This document shows, one piece after another, positions 1-11,327 of a DNA stretch of 64,000 bases (its first letter is position 1; every line of letters begins with the position of its first letter). The notes under the pieces are model-generated. The model made no database searches and was not told the origin of the DNA. It saw only the letters and a list, made by a program, of their open reading frames with translations. The DNA lies in the NCBI GenBank assembly GCA_963580285.1, contig OY757026.1, forward strand, positions 87,642,651 to 87,706,650, given 5' to 3'. The position numbers were made by a program, and so were the translations under genes. This DNA comes from Lucinisca nassula. Its lineage: Eukaryota; Mollusca; Bivalvia; Lucinida; Lucinidae.

Positions 1-1575
1 TTCGAAAACTTTAATGCACCCAAAATTCTCACCCTTTATTTGTGCCGTTTTATTGAGATAGGAGCCTAACCTATATGACATGTGATTATTTAGCAAATCT
101 GGTGGGGAAAAGGGGTTGAAAATTTTATAAGTTTACACCCACCCCCATGCGGATGGTATAGTTAGATTGAGTTTAGTTATGTGTAGCTTGCGCTTACATA
201 TGAATGTTGATTTATTGCATCAGCCAAAATATTTGTTAATACTCGGAGACACCAAAATTCATGATATGACGTAATTACATCCGGTGTTACCATAAATTTT
301 GACCATTGAAATTTGACCCCAAAAATTTGGTAAATTTTACACTATTTTCGCGCTAAATAATTTTTAGTACTTTTTGAAACAATTTCTTTTTCGTCAGTAT
401 GAAGGACGGTTATTTTTGCACGTGCATGTGAAACTTGATGACTATGTTTCAATCCGGGCATGAACAAGGGACTCCGATACCTATGGACCATTTTACCACT
501 TTTTCCTGTTGTGTCACAGATCGTGATAAAAATTTATATTAAAACCAACATAAACTAAATTATTTTACTGGCTGGTCATAGATGTATCATAACAGGGACC
601 GATAGATATATTTTTGCAAAGTTACTGATGGCCATTTCCTTCCGGTTTATATTTAGTGAGGGGAATATTTGTCAGCGGGTGAACTGGCAAGTGGTTCTCT
701 AAACTGGTGACTTGAATCAATCAACATTTAATGAATACATTGTATATTTCAAGAATCATTATCCAAAGTTTCCGGTTTGTGCTGAAGGCTCCCCAAGTAA
801 CATCGACATTATTATATTTTAAACACGTAAGTGTTAGGCTACTGGCCACTTGAAATCTTACTGGGTACCTTATTTTCTGTTAAGTCGCACGACTAAAAAT
901 AAATTGTAGGCCTACCCGAGGTTTTATGTCACGTAAAGTCGTCCCTTAAACACTCTTCTATCTTCCCTTTTCCCAGAGTTGTGGAATAACCTGTAAAAGT
1001 GCATCTAAAGATGTCACCTGCACTTACTTTCTACCATTTTGTTGGGCAACCTGCCTGCGATAGCCTTGTCCCTCTATTCACCATTAGTTCTTAATCAGCC
1101 TGTGTCTTTTGTCACACACTGATTAATCTGTCCTTCATTTCCTTTATTACTACTTCCTTTTTCTGACATTTGTCCCATATATTGATTGTTTTGGGTTTAA
1201 AGGCACGTCACCCCTTGTTGGTCATTTTTGTCCTCTCTCCAGAGAAAGGGAGAAAAGCGACAGAAGGGATAGTTGAGCAGATGAAAGTAAGGGGCAGAGG
1301 AGAAATGGGAAAATGGAAAAGCAGAAACAGAATAAATAACAGTTTTTCCCCTCTACCCTTAACTGCTGGAAGAACAGCAGGTCTTGTCCAGCTGTAAGCC
1401 ACTATCAGCTGGACGCCCTATTGACGCAAGATACACGTCACCTTAGCCTCACCCAACCACCCCAATTGTCCTATATAGATTGGCCAAAAAGGCCTTCTAT
1501 GACAAGCCATCAGGAGTTATCACATTTGAAAAACAGAATGTATGCAATGATCAGGAATCTATACAAAATATCTCG
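1..1575. other. No recognisable gene
   Basis: AT-rich sequence with only short open frames that lack recognisable motifs. I see no conserved domain, RNA gene or clear repeat structure here. A purine-rich stretch around 1240-1330 keeps short frames open on both strands but looks like composition, not coding. Confidence 0.5.
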
Positions 1576-1579
1576 CACC

Positions 1580-2065
1580 TCCCATTCAAAACACCAAAAT
1601 GAAAACGTCATGGATGGAAAGCCAGAATGACAGTTATCTCCCCACCGAGGCTATCCAAAATAAAAAAGGAATTTGCAATACATACATCTTAAGGACTAAC
1701 TATGAAAATAATAAAACACAAAAAGGATCAACGAGTAAAAGTTTTACGGGGGCCGAGGTGCAGTTGGACACTTTAATAGATTTTAGATGGTCACACTACT
1801 CGCCCTTGATTGTCGTGGTTAAAACCGATACACTGTTCACACTACATGATGGAGTTCTAGCTCATCAGCGCAACATCTCCGAGAACAGAAAATCAAACGA
1901 CTAAAGAGATGAAACAACGATGAGGACTCGACAGCATGGAATAGCTAGAATTCTGCAGCAAAGGAAACCAAACAGTTAGGCTCCGGTTAACCCTACCAGA
2001 GACAGAGCATCAGACACCTGCCTTCAGGCGTTCTGGCGGAAATGCGTTCGTACATATGAAAGGAA
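1580..2065 (-). repeat. Interspersed repeat, family R (copy 1, minus)
   Basis: Read on the minus strand this resembles 47920-48480 (plus): both contain a 'gatgctctgtctctgg' start, a segment on ATTTCTTGCTGTCGAGTCCTC, and a later 'GGAAAGTAACTGTCC'-like block next to a 'ggctttcc' block. Partial copies sit at 12230-12580 (minus), 17400-17480 (plus), 21880-21960 (plus) and 39115-39300 (minus). No intact protein is seen. It may be the untranslated end of a retroelement, but that is a guess. Confidence 0.5.
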
Positions 2066-3400
2066 CTAGGCGGGCGGGTTAATTTACTTGAGGTTGAAAC
2101 CTTATATGTCAGATATATTGAACAGTGAACAGGGACGATGTTTGGCATAATAAATGTTACGATTCCTACGTAAATCAAGCTTCTTCTCTTCACCTTTGTC
2201 AAGAAGGGTGGGAACATCGGGTTCAACACCGACCCTCGACTGAACTTTTCTGTGCATCTTCATGTAACTTGGTTACCTCAATTTGCGCATGTTTGCCAAA
2301 AGATCGACCAAAACCAGAGTCAGTCAATCAGCAAATAAGCTGGAGTATATCAATCCGCAGCTGGAGAATTAGATGCCGATTTTTAAATTTAGTAGAGTAT
2401 CTTTTTTTGCAGCAAATTAATGTTAAAAACCAAAACAATAAACCTCTAAAACATTTAAGTAAAATCGTTCCACCAAATATTGTAGAATGTTTCTTTTTTG
2501 TTCGCAGTAAAATTTCGCAGACCTTCAGTCAAAAGGAGGCTTGATTGTTCAGAAGCGTAAACTCATTAAAACACGACTTTCCTTCAATTATGAAATGCTG
2601 AACAAAAATCTGCCAACCCTTTGAAAAAAAAAAAAAACTGAAATAGGGCCGCGCTGTTATCTTCACTGAACATTGTCGTCTTTCAGAGGTATTGCTGTCA
2701 TGGTAACTTCATACCAAACTACCACTGGTCACCAATTAATTGTTTATGAAGCTAAGCAACAAAAGATAACCAAACAAGCGCAATCAGTAAAGCAGAAAAC
2801 TGTGGCTGCTGTATCAAGATAATGCCAATTAGATATGGTTAACGTTTGCCATCAAGTTACAGCGACTTTTCCCTGAACATAAAATTGAAAACAAGCGGCC
2901 GATGGGAAACCAAGTGGGCATAACAGCCCCCCCCCCCCCCCATCATACACCCCCCCCCCCCCCCCCCCCCCGTGGTGCCCATTTATTTTAACATACCATA
3001 ATGGTTTAGTAGAGGCCAATTCCAGGACCATTGATGCCAAATTATTTTGAAATCAACCATTGTTTTCTTTCGTTGCCGTCGCATACATTATAGTCAGCTT
3101 TGAACCATCTTAGGGCTAGAGTCCAGAATGCTGCATACCAAGGTCTTGTATTTCTTGAGATGCAGAATTAAAAATCACTTTTGGCCGTTTATTGGTGTGA
3201 CGATCACACAGATCCCTCTAACAAGCTTGGATTTCTCGACCACACTGATGAAGTACGTGTATATGTAATTTGGTATCAGTTAGCCCAGTAGTTTTAGAAA
3301 AATTAAAAACTATTTAATTTTATGGCCCCATGAATGCAAATATCAACTATGACGTCATAAGCTGCAACAGAACCAGAAAACCCTGTCTTTTTCATACAAA
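2066..3400. other. Unrecognised DNA with poly-C tracts
   Basis: No supported gene. Two long C homopolymers lie at about 2929-2942 and 2950-2972 and create spurious glycine-rich frames on the minus strand. The rest is unremarkable AT-rich sequence. Confidence 0.5.
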
Positions 3401-3403
3401 ATC

Positions 3404-3665
3404 CTAAGTGACCAAATGTGACCTTGACGTAAGAAAGGTCACGGTCAACGAAATGTCATCATTTGAACAAAATCGATAGGGCCTTGGTCCCATATATTGT
3501 ATACCAAGTTTCAAGGTCATCGGTCGATTGGTTCCTGAGAAGAAGAATTTCAAAGGGTTTTTACCATATATGGGCATAGCGGACATTTTGGTCATGTGAC
3601 CCAGATATTCAGAATATATGTTTCTTCTTCCACCCCATGGCGGCTTCACATATAATTTGGTTCCA
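3404..3665 (+). repeat. Old copy of the 'CCATATATGG / GGTCATGTGACC' repeat
   Basis: This stretch shares the phrases 'gagaagaagaatttcaaagg', 'tttttaccatatatgg' and 'cattttggtcatgtgacc' with the better preserved copies at 14268-15025 and 44672-45380. It looks like a diverged fragment of that family. The terminal repeats seen in the 14.3-kb copy were not found here. Confidence 0.5.
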
Positions 3666-3903
3666 ATTGGCCTTGTAGTTTCAGAGGAGATGTCGTTTGG
3701 AATTGTTAGAATGCTTAAATGAGAAAAGAGGGTAGGAACATTTATCTCCCCTTTTTATGTCTTTTTCCCCACTTTTTTGATTTTCTAACTCCATTTTCAA
3801 GATGCTGAGAGACCTCTAAATAAATTCGTATCATTGTTAAGTGTGAGAAAGTAAGGTGCATTAAACTCCTTAAATACGCGTGCTACGAATTTCAAATCCC
3901 TGA

Positions 3904-4377
3904 CTAATACTGGATTCTGTAGTCAACATCTGAAATAACGGTCACAACTCTCCAAGGCCCTGCGTACTCCTTATAAAATTTTCTTGGTTCCCCCGTTGGA
4001 ATAACCTTCACAAGTAACATAACAAGGTCATCCTTCTTATATGGCTTCCCAGATTTCTTAATATCATAATATTCTTTCTGACGGTCCTGAGCCAATGTGA
4101 GATGCTGTCTGGCAAGTTCCTTTGTTTCCTTAATAATACTAGCCTGCTTGGAGACATACTCTGGAATTGTTTGACTAGTATTCTCTGATGGCAAGTTAAG
4201 AGCAACAGCAACAGGAAGATTCATCTCGTGTCCGAACATTAGCCGGTAAGGTGTAAACCCTGTTGAGCTATGTATGGATGAGCGGTAATGCATTAATGCT
4301 TTTTGGAGCAATGAGTCCCATTTTCTTGGATTGTCACTTACCATTTTTTTTAACATACTTATAAGAGTTCTATTCAT
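3904..4377 (-). pseudogene. Integrase C-terminal part
   Basis: Continues the integrase in a shifted frame: 'MNRTLISMLKKMV' directly follows the catalytic Glu region, then 'HSSTGFTPYRLMFGHEMNLP' typical of Ty3 integrases, and the C-terminal domain start 'KPYKKDDLVMLLV ... YAGPWRVVTVISDVDYRIQ'. The frame ends there, short of the usual end of the C-terminal beta-barrel, so the 3' end of the element appears truncated or too decayed to read. Confidence 0.9.
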
Positions 4378-5756
4378 TCTCTCTGTCTCGGGGCAAAGGG
4401 TGTAGTTCGAGTCTTAGATAATTCCACAAGCTCACAAAATTTTCTAAAGACATTGCTCTCAAAGTTACTCCCTTGATCGGCATGGAGATTCATTGGAACA
4501 CCAAATAGACAAACGACATGGTCCATTAATTTGTCTGCAACAGTTTCAGCCTTGATGTCACTTGATGCAAATGCAAATGGATATTTTGTAAAATAGTCAA
4601 CTGCAACAGTTATATATTTATTCCCATCTTCTGTCATGGGTAGGGGGCCAACACAATCGATTCCTAGTCTTTCTAAAGGAAAGCCACCCTTAATGTTTTT
4701 CATTGGTGCTCTTGGTTTTCTCTGTGGATGTTTAAATTCTTGGCATACCAGGCACTGTTTAATGTAGAGTTCAGTCTCATCTCTCAAATTAAACCAATAG
4801 AACCGTTCACGGATCTTATCTATGGTTTTATCACAACCCAGATGTCCAGCATAATCATACTGACTATACAATGCAAGATCCTTCATTGATGTTGGAAGGA
4901 CTAGCTGATAGTGGGATTTTTCATGTATGCCAGGTTTCCACCAAATCCTGTACAACACATCATCCTTGACACAAAGCCGATCATATTGATGCCAGTAAGA
5001 CCAAAGTTCCTTACTAGAACCATACATCATTTCTTCCTCCGGCCTTTGTCCTTCCTTTAACCAACTCAAAACACAGGAGATTACTTTGTCTTTCTTTTGA
5101 GACTCAGAAATTTCACTATGCTTCGTACCACTCATTGGGCCAAGAGTCCAATTATTCATGAATGTTTTGTTTGTAGTATCACTATCTGTGACTATGTACA
5201 CATTACCATCATTGTGAACATAGTTGTTTTCATTGCCTTCTTCCAGATAATCATTGTTCTGGTATCTATCCCATGGGAAACGTGACAAGCCATCAGCATT
5301 TAAATGTAGCCTCCCAGGACGATGCTCTAAATTGAATGGCATAAACTCCATTATACGTTCAAACCACCTTGCCTGTGGACCACGCATGTTCTTTGTTGTT
5401 TTCAGCCATGACAATGCTTGATTGTCTGTGCGTACTGTAAGTTGCTGACCATATATGTATGGTTCAAAATGGTCTAATCCCCAAGCTAATGCCAACATTT
5501 CCTTTTGATAAACAGTATAGTTTTTCTGTCCTCCTTGGAATGCTTTTGCCGCAAAAGCTATGGGTCTTTCTTCATCATTCTGTATCTGAGACAATGTTGC
5601 CCCTAGACCATTTTCACTGACATCTACATCAAGTATGAAGGGTAGTTCATAGCAAGGATAAGCTAAAACTGAAGTTGAACATAAAGCACTTTTAAGAGCA
5701 TTAAATGCACTTGAACACTCTTCATTCCAAACGACATGAACATTCTGTTTGTCCAA
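4374..5756 (-). pseudogene. RNase H and integrase of the Ty3-type element
   Basis: This long frame (460 codons) starts in the RT/RNase H tether. RNase H follows with 'PFILDVDVSENGLGATLSQ', 'QKEMLALAWGLDHF' and 'VRTDNQAL' (Asp, Glu, Asp positions). The integrase begins with an H2C2 zinc-binding region ('HLGCDKTIDKIRERFYW ... CLVCQEFK') and runs into the catalytic core with 'GIDCVGPLP' and 'HADQGSNFES' (first two catalytic Asp). It stops just before the catalytic Glu through a one-base frame change near 4378. This is the best-preserved part of the element. Confidence 0.93.
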
Positions 5757-7159
5757 CTTGCGGAGTGAGCTGTTATATCAGCATAGTCTGCAATAAACCT
5801 TTGATAATATCCACAGTGTGCCAAAAACGACCTTAGTTCTGTGATGTTGGATGGAGTTGACCAGGCTTTAATAACACTGATTTTCTCATTATCAACCTCA
5901 ATCCCAGCAGTTGAGATAACATGGCCTAGTAGTTTCATTCTCTCGGGCAATAGTTCACATTTGTCTGGTTTTATTTTCAGCCCTGCATCTTCAAATCTTG
6001 TCAGCAATTTTTCAAGTTTAGATCGATGCTCTTCTAATGTAGACGCGTAGATGACAATATCATCGAGATACACTAGACAATCAGACCAGGTAAATCCCTT
6101 CAAAACAATGTCCATTGCCCTCTGAAAACTAGATGGCGCATTTCTCAAACCAAACGGGAGCTTCTTAAATTGGAAGTGTCCATCTGGTGTAGAAAATGCT
6201 GTTTTCTCATTTGCCTCTTCTCCTAAGGGTATCTGCCAATAACCCTTTCAGTCGAAGTGACTGAAGTAGCTGGCATTGTTCATGCTCTCTAAAATGTCAT
6301 CAGCTCGAGGCAATGGATATATATCTTTCTTTGTAACCTCATTTAGGCCCCGATAGTCAACACAAAAGCGCCGGCCACCATCTTTTTTATTCACTATTAC
6401 AACAGGTCCTGACCACGGTGATGAAGACTCTTCACAGATATTATTTTCCAACATTGTTTTCACTTCTTCACGGATGATTTCTCTTTTTATTGGTGCCATT
6501 CGTCGAACAGGAACCTTAATTGGAGTTGCTGAGCCTGTATCAATGTTATGTTTAATCACATTTGATTTCAAACAACCAATGTCATATGGGCTCGAAGCTC
6601 TAACCTTAGAATGTTTGGCCAAGATTTCATAATGCAGTTCCCTTTCTTTTTCAGTTATGTTTGGATTTCTAATTGGGAACCTACTTTTTATTTCTTCTTT
6701 CTCGTATATTATAGGATTTCCTATGTTAGATACTGCAGCTGAGTTGCTTGGATTGTTTCTCTGAATGTAATAGCAATGAGCTGGAACTTTTTCAGATTTC
6801 ATTGATTCAGCATCAAGTAAGGGACTTAAGTTTTCAAGTGAACTACCTTTCCAAACCTTTGTCTCTGATTCATTCGGATTAAACAGTCTCACAGGGATTT
6901 TCCCTTTTTGAACAACTTTTGCAACCTTAACGATACCTAGCTGATACTTTTCTTCAAAAGCTTGCTTTGGCTCCAGAATCCCTGTTAAGCCTTCACGCAC
7001 ACTACTCCCTGCTACATTACATACAATGTTACAAACAGTTCTAGGTGGTATAATTATTGTTTCACTCACACTTACCCGAGACAATTTAAGATTTTGTGTG
7101 CATAACAAATCCGTAGATTTTCCATTAATTCTCAAAGTCTTTGATTCATAGTTTATCAC
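5663..7159 (-). pseudogene. Reverse transcriptase of the Ty3-type element, with in-frame stop
   Basis: The frame from 7159 runs into the RT fingers ('SSPWSGPVVIVNKKDGGRRF', 'CVDYRGLNEVTKKDIYPLP') and reaches the first catalytic Asp in 'SYFSHFD'. A TGA at 6250-6248 replaces the next residue. The same frame then continues through a GYWQ segment, 'RNAPSSFQRAMD' and the catalytic 'YLDDIVIYA', then 'LLGHVIS' and the connection segment to about 5760, where a shift leads into the RNase H frame. RT makes the cDNA. With the stop after the catalytic Asp, this copy cannot make active enzyme without readthrough. Confidence 0.92.
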
Positions 7160-7242
7160 TCCCCTATGTGCTTTTAAAAATCATCACCTAATAATAGTGT
7201 TTCTCTCAGGTTTTTACATATGTACACAGGCCAGCAAAACAT

Positions 7243-7587
7243 TTACTCTCCAATTCCTATCATTAAGTCTGTTTCACCAACTATATCCAAACTATGAGAG
7301 GAACTAGGTCCATTAACAGCTAAAGATGTTGGCTTTACATTAATTCTTGTCTTCAGCTGCTCACAAGCCGCCTCATTTAAAAGTGTAATTTGGGCTCCAG
7401 TGTCAAGAAGTGAACGCACCTCAAGCTCACCATTTATCATAACATTAATATAGGAACCATTTACATTCTGATTTCTCGGCTCATGTAACCGGGACGGAAG
7501 GGGCGTTGAACCACCTAATTCCACCCTCCCGTCCCACTGTCGTTTCCCTGATTCTTTGGAGAGTTTGGGCATATGGCATCCCTCCAA
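7243..7587 (-). pseudogene. Retropepsin-like aspartic protease segment
   Basis: The motif 'SLLDTGAQITLL' carries the DTGA active-site loop of retroviral-type aspartic proteases, which cut the Gag-Pol polyprotein as homodimers. Downstream 'LDIVGETDLMIGIG' resembles the later beta strands. A stop follows at 7243, and the next usable frame (from 7159) is shifted, so the protease-RT junction is broken. The N-terminal 40 or so residues overlap the nucleocapsid frame and may be spurious. Confidence 0.85.
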
Positions 7588-7787
7588 TAATGTCCTTCTT
7601 GTCCGCAGGAGTGACAGATTACTCGTCCTGGTCTCCTAGACTGTCCTCTTCCCCTAAAACTTCCGCTGGCTCGACCTCTGCTTCTCATTGGGAAGTTCTG
7701 TTGATTCCCGATTCCTCTTTTCTCTAGCGCCAATGCTATGGCTTCTGCTAAATCAGTTGTGCTTGTGGTTTGATTTGTTTGATTCAC
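7515..7787 (-). pseudogene. Nucleocapsid zinc-knuckle segment
   Basis: A short frame with an arginine/glycine-rich stretch (SRGRASGSFRGRGQSRRPGR) followed by the knuckle CHSCGQEGHYWRDAIC. The first Cys, Cys and His have normal spacing (C-x2-C-x4-H), but the last Cys follows six residues after the His instead of four, suggesting a two-residue insertion or decay. Nucleocapsid binds element RNA. The frame overlaps the end of Gag by four bases and the start of the protease frame, consistent with a broken polyprotein. Confidence 0.85.
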
Positions 7788-8546
7788 CGTTGCAGCAGCA
7801 ATAGCAACAGCTTGTGTTTTTGACGCATGTTGGCCTCAGTCCTCAAAGCTACCTGGAGTGCCTCATCTGCAGACTTAGGATTTGCTTGTAAAACCCTTAA
7901 TCTTAAAGACTCTTCCAGTCCATCTATGAAGTATTTCTTTACCATTATGTCCCTATAACTTCCATCCCAGTCAGGAAAGGCTTTTCGAGCCAATGTTTTA
8001 ATTGAATCCATATATGAATCTAAGGACTCCTCCTTTTTTGCGCAGTTTTGTTTCCAGTGCTGCTTGAAATGTAGCCCTATTACTTTCTGGAGCAAACTTT
8101 TTTGTTAATGCCTTCACTAGGCTGTCCCAGTCGCCTGTTTCTGTTTCAGAGCATTCCCAATATTTTGAATTGGCATCTCCTTCCAGAACAGTAACCAGTC
8201 TAGTTAATTTAAATTGGTCAGGCCATTTGTTAAGGTTAGCAATAACTTCATAATTTCTTAACCACATAATCCAATCTTCTGAAACAGATCCTTTAAATGA
8301 AGTAGGCTTCACCTCTGTTGCTTTCATCATACCTGAGGGCAAGGGAAAAGGTTGAAAAGCTGAGGCTGATGGTGTTAACTCTTCTGTTTTCATTGACATG
8401 TCTCCCATTTTACCACTTAATGGGCCTTCATCTATAACTGATTCAGTTTTAAAAGAAGCTAGAGTGTTTACTCTTTCAAGTCTAAGCTCTTCCTTTAAAG
8501 TTTCAACTTTTGCTTCCAAGGACTTGATTTTCTTTTTATTGGACAT
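7784..8546 (-). pseudogene. gag: Gag of the Ty3-type element (frameshifted)
   Basis: Two overlapping frames (8546-7998 and 8095-7784) together give a retrotransposon Gag. The first starts with a lysine-rich, probable coiled-coil segment (KSLEAKVETLKEELRLERV), then a capsid-like region with 'SVSEDWIMWLRNYE' and 'LEGDANSKYWE'. The second continues the same fold with 'KEESLDSYMDSIKTLARKAF' and 'FIDGLEESLR'. In the family this protein builds the virus-like particle and packages element RNA. The frame changes by one position around 8000-8095, so the copy cannot make full Gag without frameshifting. Confidence 0.85.
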
Positions 8547-8559
8547 TTTTACAGGTATT

Positions 8560-9000
8560 AAACAATCATAAAGATTACCTTCTCATAATCTTGTATCTTG
8601 AAACAGGCCTGCATACACGGTATAGTCATTCAGAGTACTCCGAGTACGCTCGATATTTCGCGGAGTGTTTGGGAGTTTTTGCGTGGCCTGTACTGTAGAT
8701 GATTCGAAATTGGTTCTTTTGCGTGGCCTGTACTGTAGATTATTCAAATTTCAGCAAATATGTCAATTCACACGGCGACTGTACTGTATACACTTTACTT
8801 TTGTTATTTTGATTATTTTTCACATAAATGGCAATTCACACATAGCACGAATCACGATCGTGCGTGACCACTCGAACTCACACGGCGACTGTATACAATA
8901 CACTTTATTATTGTTATTTTGATTTTTTTTTTTTTATTCCACTGTCAAATGATGGAAATTTTCTGTTACACGATCCGGCCTGTGGGCTCGGATATAGCTA
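8560..9000. repeat. Non-coding stretch with short direct repeats upstream of gag
   Basis: The phrase 'gcgtggcctgtactgtagat' occurs twice, 40 bases apart (about 8680 and 8720), and 'cacacggcgactgta' also occurs twice (about 8772 and 8880). This region lies where a 5' LTR and leader would sit for the minus-strand Ty3 element, but no second copy is seen at its other end, so LTR identity is unproven. Confidence 0.4.
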
Positions 9001-9005
9001 ATTTA

Positions 9006-9630
9006 TTAAAACCCAAGCTGCACTTTGATTTTCAGTATTTCGTTTGCCCACATCCGTTTAAGTTCACGGAATGGGTGAAGCCCATCTCGAAATTTGTCAT
9101 AATAGAATTTGCTTCGCCGGTGACCACGGCGGATTCTAATAAACTTGTGTAAGGCCAAATGATTTCTTGTCTCATCTCTATTAAATGAATTTATAGTATT
9201 GTTTATTTTTTCTACAAAATTCTCAAAATCTAATTGAATGATTTCAGTCACATTTTTAGCCGAAACAAGAGATTTATGTGGATATTTCTCTGCAGATTTT
9301 CGAACATCTTTTGGGGGAATGGTGGCAAAAACTGTCTGGCTCTGTGGGTGATACCTTTTGATATTGTCAATGACAGAATTATTTTTTCCATTTACTTTCG
9401 ACAGTTCTTCTTGTTGACGAGGGGTGCTCAAAGTACCAATGTTTTCAGGGATATCATTTATGCCCAGGCATACAAGAAATAATTTTCTACCACGGATATG
9501 TCTCAACCATCGTTGTTTAATGAAACGTTTCTGATCGCTCAACTTTGCACCGGACCGAATATTGATACTGGAAACCCTCAAAACGACACAACCCTTTGAG
9601 TCTTGAGTCTCCCAATATAACAGTTGTCAT
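9006..9630 (-). pseudogene. SGNH/GDSL hydrolase-like fragment
   Basis: A minus-strand frame (9581-9006) contains 'LVCLGINDIPENIG', matching block III (GxND) of SGNH hydrolases, and ends with 'FRDGLHPFRELKRMWANEI', matching block V (DxxHP) with the catalytic Asp and His. A GDS tripeptide for block I (nucleophile Ser) is readable at 9612-9604 but in a neighbouring frame, so one frameshift separates it from the rest. SGNH-fold proteins are esterases, and related sequences occur beside or inside mollusc retroelements. It lies about 460 bases upstream of the gag start, on the same strand. Host pseudogene, retroelement cargo and LINE ORF1-type esterase all remain possible. Confidence 0.6.
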
Positions 9631-9639
9631 GAATTCAAA

Positions 9640-10550
9640 TCCTGCCGACAACGCCAAGTGTAACAAGCCAAGAATATCGACAAGAAGATGATTGTTGTTA
9701 ACTTTATTCTTCTTTTACAAGACCAAACGACAAAACCGGAAACTCGCATACTAAACGTGCGCACGGCAACTATCTCACTAGCAATAAGCATAACCGCCGG
9801 ACTCGGCAACCCTGAAGCCAGTTGTTACAGTAGTCATAAATCATGATGTATATCTATCATGTGTAGTAAATAAAATGGAATACTTCACAAAACATGCTGT
9901 AGAAACAGAAAAAAAGCTTTCAAACAGGCCCCTTTTGCTTTCATTTTGAAGGCCAATAACTATTTCATTACATAATCTCATTACATGTAGACCCTTTTAC
10001 CCAAATAATTTCCTATAGGATTTGTTCACAAATACACCGGTAATTAGTAACACTGGGCATTGGGAATGGTGGCAGGGGTAGGTCCATAAAAATTAAGCAT
10101 TTGGCCGGTTGATATTTATTATTTAAAATATATTGTTTATAACCGTTGAAGGAATAAAATAAAAGTTGATTTAGACACACTTTATCTGAATCAGTTGAAT
10201 ACTTTGTTTTATATACTGATTTGAACACTTAATACACCGGTAATTAGTAACACCAGTATACCAGACAGAACAGTCACAAAAATAAAAGAGTACGCATTTA
10301 ACTTAGGCCATAGAAGCTAACGAAGGTAAATCATCATAAATGACGCGATATATGTCAGAAAACGAATTAAATCGTGGCGAATTCTGACTACTGGTCACAC
10401 ACGAATATTAGAAATCATTGTTTATACAGCAGATACATCCGATGGAGGGTACAGCGAGTCTGGATACTGTGAATCTGTTTTGGTCATAAGAACAAACATC
10501 GAACTCAGGATAACTGACACATGCAAATAATAAATTGATGTCTGTGTTCT
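9640..10550. other. No gene; short direct repeat
   Basis: No supported coding region. The phrase 'aatacaccggtaattagtaa' occurs at about 10031 and 10231, a 200-base direct repeat. Short frames here have no recognisable motif. Confidence 0.5.
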
Positions 10551-10556
10551 TACCCC

Positions 10557-10900
10557 AAATCGAATATTCTCGCGTGTTTGATAAATGCACTGGTTGAATA
10601 CGATCTCATATGCGCCGTTGTTAAGGTTGACGTCACAGCACGTTACGTGACTTCACTAAACATTCTTGTAGTGTCATCACAATACGGCGGACGTCGGTAA
10701 CTGAAGTGACTGCAACATTAAAAATCAGCGCTAAGAAAGAATGTTACAAGAAAAAGAATCCTATATGAGTGCGAGGGGTGGATGGAAAAATCAGTCCCTC
10801 GGGAACACTGTCCGCCATCACTCGACAAACCTCGTGATGCCAGCCACTGACCCTCGGGACGGATTTTTCCATCCACCCCTCACACCCATATAAGATTCTT
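10557..10900 (+). repeat. Palindromic repeat family X, copy 1
   Basis: A core of about 140 bases (10763-10900) is an imperfect palindrome with 'ggggtggatggaaaaatc' on one side and 'gatttttccatccacccct' on the other. The preceding 200 bases and the palindrome recur in reverse complement at 49801-50134, including 'gtgtttgataaatg' and 'ggcggacgtcgg'. This is an interspersed repeat with a strong hairpin. No coding capacity is seen. Confidence 0.75.
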
Positions 10901-11097
10901 ACATTCTTATTTATGCTTCATGCATAGGATCTAGGAGCGCATTAGAATCGTCTCATTAACCAGTTCTAACGTATGGTTTAGAGCAGAAATAAAAACGGTA
11001 ATGTAAACATGGTCAGTACAATATTTGAAGTTTTTTTTTTTTTTTTTTTAGGTTTCACTTATTTCGAACCGATCGATAATCAGATGTGGGAAAAAAC

Positions 11098-11245
11098 CGG
11101 AGTCAATGAGGCGGTTCTAACGAGTACCTACAACCTATGTTTAGGGGCGGAAATAACAAAATAATGTATACCCCTCTAAACCCTATAGTTCTCTATATAA
11201 ATTGGCAGTTTCTAGAGGGGTGTTCATTGAATGGACTGGATATAG
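11098..11245 (+). repeat. Palindromic-core MITE, family P, partial copy
   Basis: Contains the half palindrome 'gaggcggttctaacgagtac' followed by 'ggcggaaataacaaaataatg', 'taccctctaaacccta'-like text and 'tctctatataaattgg', the same order as copies at 18425-18520, 51270-51400 and 58870-59100. The left palindrome arm is missing or lost. Confidence 0.7.
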
Positions 11246-11327
11246 GCAGGAATTCGGTTTACGCAGTTAATACCGCTTCAAGCAGATAGCAGACCTTTTT
11301 AACTAAGCGACAATAGAGTGCATTGGT

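Larger units (their letters stand above)
3904..8546 (-). mobile_element. Degenerate Ty3/mdg4 (Gypsy) LTR retrotransposon, internal region
   Basis: Read on the minus strand, a complete Ty3-type order is visible: gag, zinc-knuckle nucleocapsid, DTGA aspartic protease, reverse transcriptase, RNase H, integrase. Integrase downstream of RNase H is the Ty3/Gypsy order, not Ty1/Copia. The polyprotein is split by at least six frame changes and an in-frame stop, and the integrase C-terminus ends abruptly at 3904. I could not recognise a pair of LTRs, a primer-binding site or a polypurine tract: sequence around 8560-9000 does not recur near 3.8 kb. The element is probably dead and truncated at its 3' side. 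Its clade within Ty3 cannot be settled by eye. Confidence 0.93.

Noticed and set aside
2852..3040. Glycine-rich minus-strand frame
   Set aside because: Caused by C homopolymers; no other coding evidence.
8560..9000. 5' LTR of the Ty3-type element
   Set aside because: No matching copy was seen on the other side of the element and no clear primer-binding site, so an LTR cannot be claimed.
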